This document shows, piece by piece, positions 34,037 through 43,066 of a stretch of DNA of 64,000 bases. The translations under genes were made by a program, and so were the position numbers. The DNA lies in assembly GCA_000435335.1 (NCBI GenBank), contig FR891346.1:37569-101568 (forward strand). The letters run 5' to 3'. Origin of the DNA: Clostridium sp. CAG:964 (GTDB lineage: Bacteria > Bacillota > Clostridia > Oscillospirales > Acutalibacteraceae). Position 1 is the stretch's first letter. Each line of letters begins with the position of its first letter. The notes under the pieces are model-generated. The model saw nothing but the letters and a program-made list of their open reading frames with translations. It was not told the DNA's origin and did not search any database.

Positions 34037-34477
34037 ATGCGGCTGTTTGGCAAGAGGAAAAATGTAAAAATACATACTGCGCAGGAGCTTAACTGCATAA
34101 GCCTGTCGTGTAATCATATGAATTATAACTATTGCTACAGCTTTTTTGCTGAGAAAAAGAATGAGGTATGGCTGTTTTCTGCAAAAAGCTATGTTGAATC
34201 GCAAGATAGGACAATTGAGCTTGAAAAGGAAATAATAGACAGCACCCATGTGGAGCAAATGTATAAGATTATTAAGGAAAACGGTCTTATTACCTATATT
34301 GAAAATTATAAAGAGCCGAAGCAAAAAGCAAAAATATTTTTGTCGGACGCTACGGAGTATTATTTTGGTATGGGCTTTAATGACGGCTTTTCGAAAAAAG
34401 CAGGCTCACTTTCGGTTAATGACAATTTGGAGTGCTTTTTCTTTGAACTTGTACAGCAGTACTGCGGCAAGGCGTGA
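34037..34477 (+). CDS. Hypothetical protein
   Basis: A 146-residue soluble protein I do not recognise. It begins with a basic stretch MRLFGKRKNVKI, has repeated Tyr and Cys residues in the middle (CISLSCNHMNYNYCYSFF) and an acidic second half. There is no membrane helix or known motif. ATG 34037 follows AGGAGGG at 34027-34033; an upstream TTG lies before that site and is unlikely. It lies 50 bp after the receiver-like gene and 53 bp before the zinc-ribbon gene, so it may share their transcript. Confidence 0.7.
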   Translation: MRLFGKRKNVKIHTAQELNCISLSCNHMNYNYCYSFFAEKKNEVWLFSAKSYVESQDRTIELEKEIIDSTHVEQMYKIIKENGLITYIENYKEPKQKAKIFLSDATEYYFGMGFNDGFSKKAGSLSVNDNLECFFFELVQQYCGKA

Positions 34478-34530
34478 TATGTGGCGTTTACTGCTGCTTG
34501 CTATATAGTAATAAAGGAGGAATGATATTG

Positions 34531-35625
34531 ATGAAAACAATGCAGGATTATAAATGCCCTTGCTGTGGCGGTGCAATAGCATTTGATACAGAGTCACAGA
34601 AAATGAAGTGTCCCTATTGTTACAATGAATTCGATGTAGAAACACTAAAGCAGTATGACCAAGAATTCCAAGACCAAGCGGCAGACGATATGAAATGGGA
34701 AACGCCTGCTTCTCAGCAGTGGCAGGACGGTGAAGAAGACAAGCTAAGGGGCTATGCTTGTAAATCGTGCGGAGGAGAAATAGTAGGCGACGCCGACACG
34801 GTGGCAACAGAATGTCCTTACTGCGGCAGTCCTGTGGTGCTTACGGGACAGATTTCGGGCGGTCTGCGTCCGGATTTGGTTATTCCGTTTAAGCTTGACA
34901 AGGAGGCCGCTAAGGAGGGGCTTAAAAAGCACCTGTGCGGCAAAAGGCTTTTGCCGAAGGTGTTTAAAGACCAAAACCATATTGAAGAGGTTAAGGGAAT
35001 TTATGTGCCGTTTTGGCTTTTTGACGCCGACGCACAGGCAAGCATACGCTACAAAGCAACTAAGGTAAGGCACTGGAGTGACAGTGACTATGACTATACC
35101 GAAACAGCTTATTTTTTGCTTAATCGTGGCGGAAGCATCAGCTTTGCAGATGTTCCTGTAGACGGCTCTTCAAAAATGGAGGACGATTTAATGGAATCAA
35201 TAGAGCCGTATGACAATGCCGGTGCGGTTGAGTTTCAAACTGCCTACCTTGCCGGCTATATGGCTGACAAGTACGATGTAACAGCCGAGCAGAGCATTGA
35301 CCGTGCAAACGAGCGTGTAAAGCATTCAACAGAGCAGGCCTTTGCAGACACTATAAAGGGCTATACAACCGTAGTACCCGAAAACAGCAGCATACAGCTG
35401 AAAAACGGTAAGGCGAAGTATGCACTGTACCCGGTATGGATTTTGAATACCATTTGGAATGACGAAAAATATACCTTTGCTATGAACGGTCAAACGGGAA
35501 AATTTGTAGGAAATTTACCGGTAGATAAGGCGGCGGCAGCAAGATGGACTATAGGATTGGCTGTTTTGTTCAGCGGCATTACATACGGTTTGGCATGGCT
35601 TGTATGGCTACTGGGCATTTTATAA
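34531..35625 (+). CDS. Double zinc-ribbon protein with one C-terminal membrane helix
   Basis: A 364-residue protein. The first zinc ribbon has Cys9/12 and Cys27/30 (YKCPCCGG, MKCPYC); the second lies at about 77-105 (YACKSCGG, ECPYCGSP). A beta-rich region follows (YVPFWLFDADAQASIRYKAT), and the protein ends in one membrane helix (about 338-362). Proteins of this make-up are annotated as TFIIB-type zinc-ribbon proteins in many Clostridia and have no known function; they are membrane proteins, not transcription factors. ATG 34531 gives good spacing from AAAGGAGG. The TPM-domain gene begins 13 bp after its stop. Confidence 0.82.
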   Translation: MKTMQDYKCPCCGGAIAFDTESQKMKCPYCYNEFDVETLKQYDQEFQDQAADDMKWETPASQQWQDGEEDKLRGYACKSCGGEIVGDADTVATECPYCGSPVVLTGQISGGLRPDLVIPFKLDKEAAKEGLKKHLCGKRLLPKVFKDQNHIEEVKGIYVPFWLFDADAQASIRYKATKVRHWSDSDYDYTETAYFLLNRGGSISFADVPVDGSSKMEDDLMESIEPYDNAGAVEFQTAYLAGYMADKYDVTAEQSIDRANERVKHSTEQAFADTIKGYTTVVPENSSIQLKNGKAKYALYPVWILNTIWNDEKYTFAMNGQTGKFVGNLPVDKAAAARWTIGLAVLFSGITYGLAWLVWLLGIL

Positions 35626-35638
35626 GGAGGGCAGAGCT

Positions 35639-36466
35639 ATGAAAAGAAGTATTGTGGCAATTCTGCTTGCCGTTATTTGCTGTTCGTTTGCAGTTGTAAC
35701 TGTATTTGCAGATGAGGTTACAGAGCCAACCGACTCAGAATCAGCACCCGAAAGACTGGTAGACGGTGCAGACCTGCTTACAGACAGTCAGGAGAAAGCA
35801 CTGCTTAAAACGCTTGACGAAATAAGCAAAAGGCAGAAGTGCGATGTTGTAATAGTTACAGAGGAAAATCTACAGACAAATACAGCTCAGGACGATGCCG
35901 ATGATTTTTTTGATTATAACGGCTACGGCTACGGCAAAAACAGAGACGGAATTTTGCTTCTTATAAGCATTGGCGACCGTGACTGGAGTATATCAACCAG
36001 AGGCTTTGCTATTAAAGCCTTTACGGACAAGGGACAGAAGTATTTGGTTGAACAGTTTAAGGATGACCTTTCGGCGGGCAATTATAACGAGGCCTTTACT
36101 ATATACGCACAGCAGTGCGACGAGTTTTTAACACAGGCAAAAACCGGAAAGCCTTATGACGGCTCAAACCTTCCAAGGGAGCCTTTGTCTTGGGTGTGGA
36201 TACCTATTTCTATTGTAGTAGGAATAATAATAGCATTAATTATTGTCAGCGGAATGAAAAGAAAGCTAAAATCTGTAGCAAAGCAAAAGGCTGCCAACAG
36301 CTATGTAAGAAATGGAAGCCTAAATGTAACAGACAGCCGTGATTTGTTCTTGTACAGAACTGTGAATAGAAGAGAAAAGCCTAAATCAACATCAAGCGAT
36401 TCCGGCAGCAGCACACACACATCTTCTTCCGGAGCAACACACGGCGGCAGCAGCGGTAAGTTTTAA
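35639..36466 (+). CDS. TPM-domain (YgcG-type) membrane protein
   Basis: A 275-residue protein with a signal peptide (about 1-24, cut near VFADE), a TPM domain (about 38-165: GADLLTDSQEKAL, CDVVIVTEE, RDGILLLISIGDRDWSI), a membrane helix (about 185-208) and a short basic/Ser-rich tail ending in GGSSGKF. TPM domains act at the cell surface in photosystem repair in plants and have unknown targets in bacteria. AAGGAGG at 35624-35630 overlaps the stop of the preceding gene, so the two are coupled. Confidence 0.9.
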   Translation: MKRSIVAILLAVICCSFAVVTVFADEVTEPTDSESAPERLVDGADLLTDSQEKALLKTLDEISKRQKCDVVIVTEENLQTNTAQDDADDFFDYNGYGYGKNRDGILLLISIGDRDWSISTRGFAIKAFTDKGQKYLVEQFKDDLSAGNYNEAFTIYAQQCDEFLTQAKTGKPYDGSNLPREPLSWVWIPISIVVGIIIALIIVSGMKRKLKSVAKQKAANSYVRNGSLNVTDSRDLFLYRTVNRREKPKSTSSDSGSSTHTSSSGATHGGSSGKF

Positions 36467-36543
36467 CCAATAACACAGAATTTTTTACAGTGCTTTTGCA
36501 CTGCAGCAATGAGGTATTTAATTAAAAAAACGGAGGTATATAT

Positions 36544-37122
36544 ATGGGTATTTTTGACAGACTGAAAAACGCCGCTGTAGGTTCGGTAAGCAATGCAGTA
36601 AGTGCGGCAGCTGCCTCGGCAGGCAACAAGAGAGAAACTTTTACATTTGAGGCTTTGCCGGAAAGCGTTGAACAGCTGCAGAGCTTGCCGCAGGCAAGCC
36701 TGGACTCTCCATTCAAGACAGCTGCTCTTACTGTATGTGCACTGTGTGCCTACGGTGCAGACAAGCAAACCGGTATTGATATGCTTAACTGGTTAAGAGG
36801 TCCCAGACCGCTTACGGGACATGACATATCCTTTTTAGACGACCGCTTTAGAGGAGAAAGAACCTATATTCCTTTTTCCTATTTTGCAGGTGCAACACCG
36901 GAAAATGACTACACACCAAAGACTCCTTTTACAATTGTGGTGGAAAGTAATCATACCTCTGCGGTCGAACAGGGGTATATGAAATTATTCATTCCTTGTG
37001 GAGGTGCAGACAGCCCAAGACCTATAAAGCTGCGTATGAAAGGCGACGGCAGGTGGTTCTTGTGGGAGCAGTATTTAATGACAGATATTCGTCAGCCAAA
37101 ATCGGCAGACCCGTGGGCATAA
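36544..37122 (+). CDS. Hypothetical protein linked to the zinc-ribbon/TPM pair
   Basis: A 192-residue protein. An Ala/Ser-rich amphipathic start (MGIFDRLKNAAVGSVSNAVS) precedes a globular domain with ALTVCALCAYG, DISFLDDRFRG, YIPFSYFAGATP and a C-terminal IKLRMKGDGRWFLWEQYLM strand set. The last part looks conserved, with several Trp and Arg. I recall similar proteins beside zinc-ribbon and TPM genes in Ruminococcaceae but cannot name the family. ACGGAGG precedes the ATG. It is 77 bp after the TPM gene and is closed by a strong terminator. Confidence 0.72.
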   Translation: MGIFDRLKNAAVGSVSNAVSAAAASAGNKRETFTFEALPESVEQLQSLPQASLDSPFKTAALTVCALCAYGADKQTGIDMLNWLRGPRPLTGHDISFLDDRFRGERTYIPFSYFAGATPENDYTPKTPFTIVVESNHTSAVEQGYMKLFIPCGGADSPRPIKLRMKGDGRWFLWEQYLMTDIRQPKSADPWA

Positions 37123-37177
37123 CAATATGTAAGGCTCAACAGCATAAAATCAATGCCTGAAAATATTCAAAAAGCCA

Positions 37178-37214
37178 ACAGCCACTGCGTTTATTGCAGT
37201 GGCTGTCGTTTTTT
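37178..37214 (+). terminator. Terminator of the zinc-ribbon/TPM gene group
   Basis: A perfect 11-bp stem (37178-37188 with 37196-37206) followed by CGTTTTTTG. Confidence 0.85.
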
Positions 37215-37387
37215 GGGACTATGTATAGTAATGTTGTTTTGTATTCATACTATATTCTCGGTAAGGTGCTGCCTAAAATCAGCAAAATAAATGTCCAAAG
37301 CCTTGCAGCTGTAATACGGCACTATTTTCTGTGCAATATACAGTTAGTGTGCTTTTAAACAGTATCTGCTGTTGCTTTTACATATAA

Positions 37388-38578
37388 TTAAAAATCAATT
37401 TCCTTGTCGTAGTAGCAAGCATCAAGCAGCTTTTCCATTTCTTCCTGTGTAGGTATACGAGGGTTAGAACCTGTACAAGCGTCGCTTATTGCCAGTGCCG
37501 CAACATCCTTTAGCTTGTCGTTAAATTCTTTTTCATCAATTATACCGCCCTCATAGTCCTTAATGCATGACGGAATATTCAGTGAAACATTCATTGCCTT
37601 AATTTCAGCGATCAAAGCGTCTACCAAAGCCTCTGTAGAATCGCCTGTTAAACCTATAAATCTTGCAATATCTGCATATCTTTCAGCTGCTTCTGCGTTT
37701 TTGGAGTTGTACTTAATTACCTTTGGCAGGTACATCGCATTTGCACAGCCGTGTACAATGTGTCCGCCTGAATAAGCGGCACCTGTTTTGTGTGCCATGG
37801 AGTGTACAATACCCAGTAAAGCATTAGAGAACGCCATACCTGCAAGGCACTGAGCGTCGTGCATATTGTCACGGGCTGTCATATCGCCGTCGTATGACTT
37901 CTTTAGGTCACGGTGTATCATCTTGATAGCGTGCAGTGCAAGAGGGTCGGTGTAGTTGCAGTGAAGTGTAGAAACATAAGCCTCTATAGCGTGTGTCATA
38001 GCATCCATACCTGTGTGAGCTGTAAGCTTTTGCGGCATTGTTTCTGCAAGGTCAGGGTCTACAATGGCAACATCAGGTGTAATGTTAAAGTCAGCCAAAG
38101 GATATTTAATTCCCTTTGCATAGTCTGTAATTACTGAAAAAGCAGTAACCTCTGTAGCTGTACCTGAGGTTGACGGAATAGCACAGAACTTAGCCTTTGT
38201 ACGCAGTGTAGGGAAGTTAAACGGCTGTATTAAATCCTCAAAGGTTGTGTCCGGATATTCATAGAAGGTCCACATAGCTTTTGCAGCGTCTATAGGGCTG
38301 CCTCCGCCCATTGCAACAATCCAGTCCGGCTTAAACTCAGACATTGCCGCAGCACCCTTCATAACTGTTTCTACTGACGGGTCAGGCTCAACATTTTCAA
38401 AAAGCTGAACCTCCATACCTGCTTCCTTTAGGTAGTCAACGGCCTTTTGCAGAAAGCCAAAGCGCTTCATTGAACCGCCGCCAACTACAACAACCGCCCT
38501 GGAGCCTTTAAGGTTTTTCAGCTCCTCCAAAGCGCCCTTGCCGTGGTATAAATCTCTTGGTAATGTAAATCTTCCCAT
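37388..38578 (-). CDS. Iron-containing alcohol dehydrogenase
   Basis: A 396-residue group III alcohol dehydrogenase, NAD(P)H-dependent, which in fermenters reduces aldehydes to alcohols. GGGSMKRFG and AMGGGSPIDAAKAMW bind the nucleotide, and the metal ligands lie in TAHTGMDAMTHAIEAY and HSMAHKTGAAYSGGHIVHG. The sequence is of the AdhB/AdhE C-terminal type. Ethanol or butanol as product is likely but not certain. AGGAGG is in front of the ATG. It is monocistronic, with no aldehyde dehydrogenase next to it. Confidence 0.92.
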   Translation of the reverse strand: MGRFTLPRDLYHGKGALEELKNLKGSRAVVVVGGGSMKRFGFLQKAVDYLKEAGMEVQLFENVEPDPSVETVMKGAAAMSEFKPDWIVAMGGGSPIDAAKAMWTFYEYPDTTFEDLIQPFNFPTLRTKAKFCAIPSTSGTATEVTAFSVITDYAKGIKYPLADFNITPDVAIVDPDLAETMPQKLTAHTGMDAMTHAIEAYVSTLHCNYTDPLALHAIKMIHRDLKKSYDGDMTARDNMHDAQCLAGMAFSNALLGIVHSMAHKTGAAYSGGHIVHGCANAMYLPKVIKYNSKNAEAAERYADIARFIGLTGDSTEALVDALIAEIKAMNVSLNIPSCIKDYEGGIIDEKEFNDKLKDVAALAISDACTGSNPRIPTQEEMEKLLDACYYDKEIDF

Positions 38579-38762
38579 AGTATTCTCCTCCTAAATAAAA
38601 AATTGTTTTGACATAGAAATTGTCGTATGGTTTTTGTGAAAAATAAATAAATACAGCAGAAATTATGAAATATTTATAAGTAAGTTTCCTGCTAACGCCT
38701 ATATAATAACATTTTTTTGGGAGAATTTGTTAACAAAGTATTAATAAAATGTATAAAGACTA

Positions 38763-38791
38763 TTGCAAAAGAAAGGGCTGTCTAGTATAAT
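38763..38791 (+). promoter_or_regulatory. Promoter of the purine permease gene
   Basis: TTGCAA (38763-38768), 17-nt spacer, TATAAT (38786-38791). I looked for a purine riboswitch in the leader and saw none. Confidence 0.8.
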
Positions 38792-38855
38792 CTAAATTGT
38801 GCAGTTTGTACTTATGTACAAGCATATTTATTACATTATATGGGAGAGTGAAACA

Positions 38856-40217
38856 ATGGATATGTTGGAAAAGTTGTTCAAATTAAAAGAACACAATACC
38901 AATGTAAAAACAGAAATTGTCGCAGGTATTACGACATTTTTGTCAATGGCTTACATTTTAGCTGTAAACCCTTCTATGCTTGCCGCAGCCGGTATGGATC
39001 AGGGGGCAATATTTACAGCAACTGCGGTTTCGGCTGCATTTGCAACATTACTTATGGGCTTTTTGGCTAACTACCCGGTAGCCCTTGCCTCAGGAATGGG
39101 ATTAAACGCCTATTTTGCGTACACCGTATGTCCTATGATTGCGGATATGGGTGTTAAAGACCCTTGGCAGGTTGCTCTAACTGCTATTTTGGTAGAGGGC
39201 ATAGTGTTTGTTATTTTGTCGCTGTTTAAATTCAGAGAAACACTGGTAAACAGCATTCCGCAAAATCTAAAGTACGGCATTTCTGCCGGCATTGGTTTAT
39301 TTATAACCATTGTAGGATTAAAGGGTGCCGGTATTGTAATAGCAGACCAGTCTACACTTGTAACCTGCGGTGATGTTTCAAAACCGGAATTTGTACTTGC
39401 AATGCTGGGCTTGCTGGTAATAGGAGTTATGTGGCACTTTAATGTAAAGGGCGCCATATTGTGGGGAATCCTTATTACATGGGTACTGGGCATAGGCGCA
39501 CAGCTAATAGGTTGGTACCAGGGTACAAGCCTTATTCCGCAGTTCTCACTTGATAATATTATACCGCCGTCATTAGAGCCAACATTTATGAAGTTTGACT
39601 TTAGCTTTATGGTTCAGCATGTAGGCAGCTTTATTGCAGTAGTATTTGCCTTCCTCTTTGTTGACCTGTTTGACACAGTAGGAACGCTTGTAGGCGTAGC
39701 AGACCAGGGTAATCTTTTGGACAAGGACGGCAAACTGCCACGAGTAGGCCGTGCCCTAACCTGTGACGCTGTAGGTACTATTGCAGGTTCTATACTGGGT
39801 ACATCTACAGTTACAAGCTATGTTGAGTCAACAGCAGGTGTTGCGGCAGGCGGTCGTACAGGACTTACAGCTGTTTCTTCGGCAGTTATGTTCCTGCTGG
39901 CACTGTTCCTGTCACCTATATTTTTGGCTATTCCAAGCTTTGCAACAACCCCGGCTCTTGTGTTTGTAGGACTTCTTATGATGAAATCAGTTAAGAAAAT
40001 GAAGTTCGAGGGCGACATTGCCGATGTTTTGGGTGGCTTTGCAGCACTTACATTTATGCCTTTTACCTACTCAATAGCTACAGGTATTATGTACGGTATG
40101 ATTACCTGGGTTATTCTAAAGGTATGCACAGGCAAAATAAAAGATGTTCACCCGGTAATGTGGGTGGTTATAGCTTTGTTTGCTATAAGAATTTACAGTC
40201 TGATAGCAGGTGCCTAA
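38856..40217 (+). CDS. NCS2 family purine permease (AzgA/PbuG type)
   Basis: A 453-residue transporter for guanine/hypoxanthine or adenine. FKLKEHNTNVKTEIVAGITTFLSMAYILAVNP is the N-terminal family signature (positions about 7-38), followed by ASGMGLNAYFAY and later LFVDLFDTVGTLVGVADQ and TSTVTSYVESTAGVAAGGRTG, in 12-14 membrane segments. ATG 38856 is chosen because GGGAGAG lies at 38842-38848; the longer frame lacks a ribosome binding site and includes the promoter start region. It is monocistronic with a terminator at 40249. Confidence 0.93.
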   Translation: MDMLEKLFKLKEHNTNVKTEIVAGITTFLSMAYILAVNPSMLAAAGMDQGAIFTATAVSAAFATLLMGFLANYPVALASGMGLNAYFAYTVCPMIADMGVKDPWQVALTAILVEGIVFVILSLFKFRETLVNSIPQNLKYGISAGIGLFITIVGLKGAGIVIADQSTLVTCGDVSKPEFVLAMLGLLVIGVMWHFNVKGAILWGILITWVLGIGAQLIGWYQGTSLIPQFSLDNIIPPSLEPTFMKFDFSFMVQHVGSFIAVVFAFLFVDLFDTVGTLVGVADQGNLLDKDGKLPRVGRALTCDAVGTIAGSILGTSTVTSYVESTAGVAAGGRTGLTAVSSAVMFLLALFLSPIFLAIPSFATTPALVFVGLLMMKSVKKMKFEGDIADVLGGFAALTFMPFTYSIATGIMYGMITWVILKVCTGKIKDVHPVMWVVIALFAIRIYSLIAGA

Positions 40218-40248
40218 TTTAATATATACTCAACAATAAATAAAGTAT

Positions 40249-40297
40249 ACCCTTGCAAACTGAAAAAGCTATGGCGCAGTTTGCAGGGGCCTTTTAT
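40249..40297 (+). terminator. Terminator of the purine permease gene
   Basis: An imperfect stem of about 12 bp pairs CCCTTGCAAACTG with CAGTTTGCAGGGG, followed by CCTTTT. Confidence 0.72.
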
Positions 40298-40381
40298 GTG
40301 CTTTAAATAAAGCTTTTTACAGCGTAAAAACGCCGTAAGCAATACATATACCAATATACCACAATAACGGCAGCGGTAAAA

Positions 40382-40410
40382 TTGACAAAAAAGGTTAGGA
40401 ATGGTACAAT
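40382..40410 (+). promoter_or_regulatory. Distal promoter of rpmG-secE-nusG
   Basis: TTGACA (40382-40387), 17-nt spacer, TACAAT (40405-40410). Confidence 0.78.
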
Positions 40411-40454
40411 AGGCAAGGACTTTGCTTGATATGCAAAAAAAATCAAAAAAAGCC

Positions 40455-40483
40455 TTGACTATGTATAATAAATATGATATATT
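40455..40483 (+). promoter_or_regulatory. Proximal promoter of rpmG-secE-nusG
   Basis: TTGACT (40455-40460), 17-nt spacer, TATATT (40478-40483). The two promoters in tandem fit a strongly expressed operon. Confidence 0.72.
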
Positions 40484-40569
40484 ATATTTACCTCGGAAAA
40501 AAGGGGCTTATTTTTTTGTGCTCATTTTTGAGGGAGGCTAAATTTACCGCAATATCGGAGGTGCCGTTA

Positions 40570-40719
40570 ATGAGAGTAAAAGTTACATTAGCTTGTACAG
40601 AGTGCAAACAGCGCAATTACAACACAATGAAAAACAAGAAAAACGATCCTGAGAGATTGGAAATGAAGAAGCATTGCAGATTCTGCAATAAGCACACTCT
40701 TCACAAGGAGACAAAGTAA
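40570..40719 (+). CDS. rpmG: Ribosomal protein L33
   Basis: A 49-residue large-subunit protein. It starts [17 protein letters not shown] and carries two CxxC pairs (CTEC near residue 9, CRFC near 37), so it is the zinc-binding form of L33. The ATG at 40570 with GGAGG upstream is correct; a longer open frame runs back through the promoter and is not translated. It is first in the rpmG-secE-nusG operon, the usual Firmicute order. Confidence 0.97.
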   Translation: MRVKVTLACTECKQRNYNTMKNKKNDPERLEMKKHCRFCNKHTLHKETK

Positions 40720-40735
40720 TACGGAGGTAGAGGTT

Positions 40736-40987
40736 ATGGCTGATAAGGTCGAAAAAAAGACTGATAAGAAAAAAGATAAGAAGCCTAACATTTTTGCGAG
40801 AATTGCAAAATACTTTCGTGAATGCAAAGCAGAGATAAAGAAGATTACTTGGCCTACACCAAGGGCAACTTTTAAGAATGTGGGTATAGTTCTTGTAATT
40901 ATAATAGTAATGGGACTCTTTATTTTTGCATTGGATCGAGGTCTTTTTGCATTGCTGAACCTTGTTATGGACACATCAGCAGGCTAA
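40736..40987 (+). CDS. secE: Preprotein translocase subunit SecE
   Basis: An 83-residue protein with a Lys/Asp-rich start, an amphipathic helix with IAKYFRECKAEIKKITWPT (the SecE signature near residues 22-40) and one C-terminal membrane helix (about 48-75). It clamps SecY in the translocase. CGGAGG precedes the ATG. It lies between rpmG and nusG, as expected. Confidence 0.97.
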   Translation: MADKVEKKTDKKKDKKPNIFARIAKYFRECKAEIKKITWPTPRATFKNVGIVLVIIIVMGLFIFALDRGLFALLNLVMDTSAG

Positions 40988-41010
40988 ATTGCGTGAGAGG
41001 ATGATGTGCA

Positions 41011-41535
41011 ATGTCAGAAGAAGCAAAATGGTATGTTGTTCACACCTATTCCGGTTATGAGAACAAAGTAGCTTCTACATTGGAGAAGACTGTTGAAAAC
41101 AGAAATCTTCAAGATGTTATCCAGGGAGTAAAGGTTCCTACAGAGATTGTTACGGAAATCGGTGAAAACGGAGTAGCAAAGGAAGTAGAACGCAAGCTTT
41201 ACCCGGGATATGTATTTATTAAGATGGTATACACAGACGAAACCTGGTATGTTGTAAGAAACATTCGTGGTTGTACCGGCTTTGTAGGGCCATCGTCTAA
41301 GCCTGTTCCGCTTACCAATGAAGAAGTTGTTAAGATGGGCGTAGAGGTTAAGAGCGTAGAGGTTTCCTACAGCGTTGGCGATTCGGTAAGAATTATAGAC
41401 GGCCCGCTTGAGGACTTTGTAGGCGTTGTAGAGGAAATTGATACCGATAAGAACATAGTAAAGGTAACTGTTTCTATGTTCGGCAGAGAAACTCCTGTTG
41501 ATTTAGAGCTTTCACAGGCTGAACTGCTGGAGTAA
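41011..41535 (+). CDS. nusG: Transcription elongation/antitermination factor NusG
   Basis: A 174-residue factor that binds RNA polymerase and affects pausing and termination. The NGN domain opens with KWYVVHTYSGYENKV and has YPGYVFIKM and VRNIRGCTGFVG; the C-terminal KOW domain has VGDSVRIIDGPLEDFVGVVEE. Length is normal. GAGAGGATGATG-type ribosome binding sequence precedes the ATG. Confidence 0.97.
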   Translation: MSEEAKWYVVHTYSGYENKVASTLEKTVENRNLQDVIQGVKVPTEIVTEIGENGVAKEVERKLYPGYVFIKMVYTDETWYVVRNIRGCTGFVGPSSKPVPLTNEEVVKMGVEVKSVEVSYSVGDSVRIIDGPLEDFVGVVEEIDTDKNIVKVTVSMFGRETPVDLELSQAELLE

Positions 41536-41674
41536 TTAACTTGATTAATAATTTTGCATATGCACAGCGTATGCAGTTATTATTGCTTGAGGGACTTTGC
41601 TTGTCCCTTGTGGGAGGAATGTAAATTTTTAAAACATTCCGCCATATACCACGAATTTTGGAGGTGCAAAAATA
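41536..41674 (+). promoter_or_regulatory. Leader region before rplK
   Basis: A 139-bp spacer with three small hairpins: TGCATATG/CGTATGCA, GGGAC/GTCCC and GGAATGT/ACATTCC. It may hold the translational control site where L1 regulates its own operon in bacteria, but I cannot match it to that site with confidence. Confidence 0.35.
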
Positions 41675-42100
41675 ATGGCTCAAAAGGTTGTAGGCTTTAT
41701 TAAGCTGCAAATCCCTGCCGGTAAAGCTACCCCGGCACCACCAGTTGGTCCTGCACTGGGTCAGCATGGTGTAAACATTATGGCGTTCACTAAGGAATTT
41801 AATGAGCGTACAAAGAATGAAATCGGTATGATTATACCGGTTGTTATTACAGTTTATGCAGATCGTTCTTTCTCATTTATTACAAAGACTCCACCTGCTG
41901 CTGTACTAATTAAGAAGGCATGTAATATCCAGAGTGGTTCTGGTGTGCCTAACAAAACTAAGGTTGCAAAGATTACCCGTGAGCAGGTTAAGCAGATTGC
42001 TGAGCACAAGATGCCAGACTTAAATGCTGCTAATATCGATACAGCAATGAGTATGATTGCCGGTACAGCTCGTAGTATGGGCGTTGAAGTAGTCGATTGA
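41675..42100 (+). CDS. rplK: Ribosomal protein L11
   Basis: A 141-residue stalk-base protein. [20 protein letters not shown] is the N-terminal signature, and the C-terminal rRNA-binding domain ends [13 protein letters not shown]. Length and sequence are standard. TTGGAGGTG precedes the ATG. It is followed by rplA after 59 bp. Confidence 0.98.
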   Translation: MAQKVVGFIKLQIPAGKATPAPPVGPALGQHGVNIMAFTKEFNERTKNEIGMIIPVVITVYADRSFSFITKTPPAAVLIKKACNIQSGSGVPNKTKVAKITREQVKQIAEHKMPDLNAANIDTAMSMIAGTARSMGVEVVD

Positions 42101-42159
42101 TCTAACTGCCCAGGTGGGAGGAAAAGATCCGATTTTACCACTTTATAGGGAGGAACACA

Positions 42160-42870
42160 ATGAAACACGGAAAGAAATATGTTGACAGTGCTAAGCTGAT
42201 TGACAGAACAAAATTTTACGATGCTGACGAAGCATTGGATTTGGTTGTAAAGACATCAACTGCTAAGTTTGACGAAACAGTTGAAGTACATGTAAAGCTT
42301 GGTGTTGATAGCCGTCATGCTGACCAGCAGGTTAGAGGTGCTATCGTACTGCCAAACGGTACAGGTAAAAATGTAAAGGTTCTTGCTGTATGCAAGGGCG
42401 ACAATGTAAAGCTTGCAGAAGAAGCAGGTGCTGATTTTGTAGGTGCCGAGGAAATGACACAGAAGATTCAGTCAGAGGGTTGGATGGACTTTGATGTTCT
42501 TATTACAACACCTGATATGATGGGTCTTGTTGGTCGTCTGGGTAAAATTCTAGGTCCTCGTGGCTTAATGCCTAACCCAAAGGCAGGTACAGTTACACCT
42601 GACATTGCTAAGGCTGTAAAAGAAGCTAAGGCAGGTAAGATTGAGTACCGTCTTGATAAAACAAATATTATCCACTGTCCTATAGGAAAGTCATCATTCG
42701 GCAAGGAGAAGCTGGTTGAAAACTTCAACACACTTCTTGAGGCTATTGTTAAGGCTAAGCCGGCTGCTGCTAAGGGTCAGTATATTAAGTCTTGTGCCGT
42801 AACAAGCACAATGGGTCCTGGCGTTCGTATTAACCCTAACAAGGTTGGCGGACAGACAACAGAGGGCTGA
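42160..42870 (+). CDS. rplA: Ribosomal protein L1
   Basis: A 236-residue large-subunit protein and known translational repressor of its own operon. GKKY near the start, [21 protein letters not shown] and the signature [16 protein letters not shown] are present, with MGPGVRINP near the end. GGGAGGA precedes the ATG. Confidence 0.98.
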   Translation: MKHGKKYVDSAKLIDRTKFYDADEALDLVVKTSTAKFDETVEVHVKLGVDSRHADQQVRGAIVLPNGTGKNVKVLAVCKGDNVKLAEEAGADFVGAEEMTQKIQSEGWMDFDVLITTPDMMGLVGRLGKILGPRGLMPNPKAGTVTPDIAKAVKEAKAGKIEYRLDKTNIIHCPIGKSSFGKEKLVENFNTLLEAIVKAKPAAAKGQYIKSCAVTSTMGPGVRINPNKVGGQTTEG

Positions 42871-42899
42871 TTTTAATAAATCCTTTACTTTGTGTAATG

Positions 42900-43029
42900 G
42901 TATATATGCTGTTCAAAGACAGCAGGTGCGTAATGCGTAAAAGGAAATATCCTGCCTGCCGAGGACAAGCTGCTTAGACATATTTTGTCATAGTGTGCCT
43001 TTTCCTCGTGTGGGAAAAGGCACTTTTTA
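42900..43029 (+). ncRNA. L10 leader (rplJ autoregulatory region)
   Basis: The spacer between rplA and rplJ has the structure known for L10 leaders: a branched region where L10(L12)4 binds (about 42900-42990, with GCAGGTGCG and CCTGCCTGC arms), followed by an 11-bp terminator hairpin (42995-43005 with 43013-43023) and a T-run. It lets L10 reduce transcription of rplJ-rplL when in excess. Confidence 0.8.
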
Positions 43030-43066
43030 ATGCATTGCATGTATTACTTTATGGAGGTGAAATATT

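Noticed and set aside
38579..38855. Possible purine riboswitch before the purine permease gene
   Set aside because: The conserved loop sequences and three-way junction of purine riboswitches are not present; only an ordinary promoter was found.
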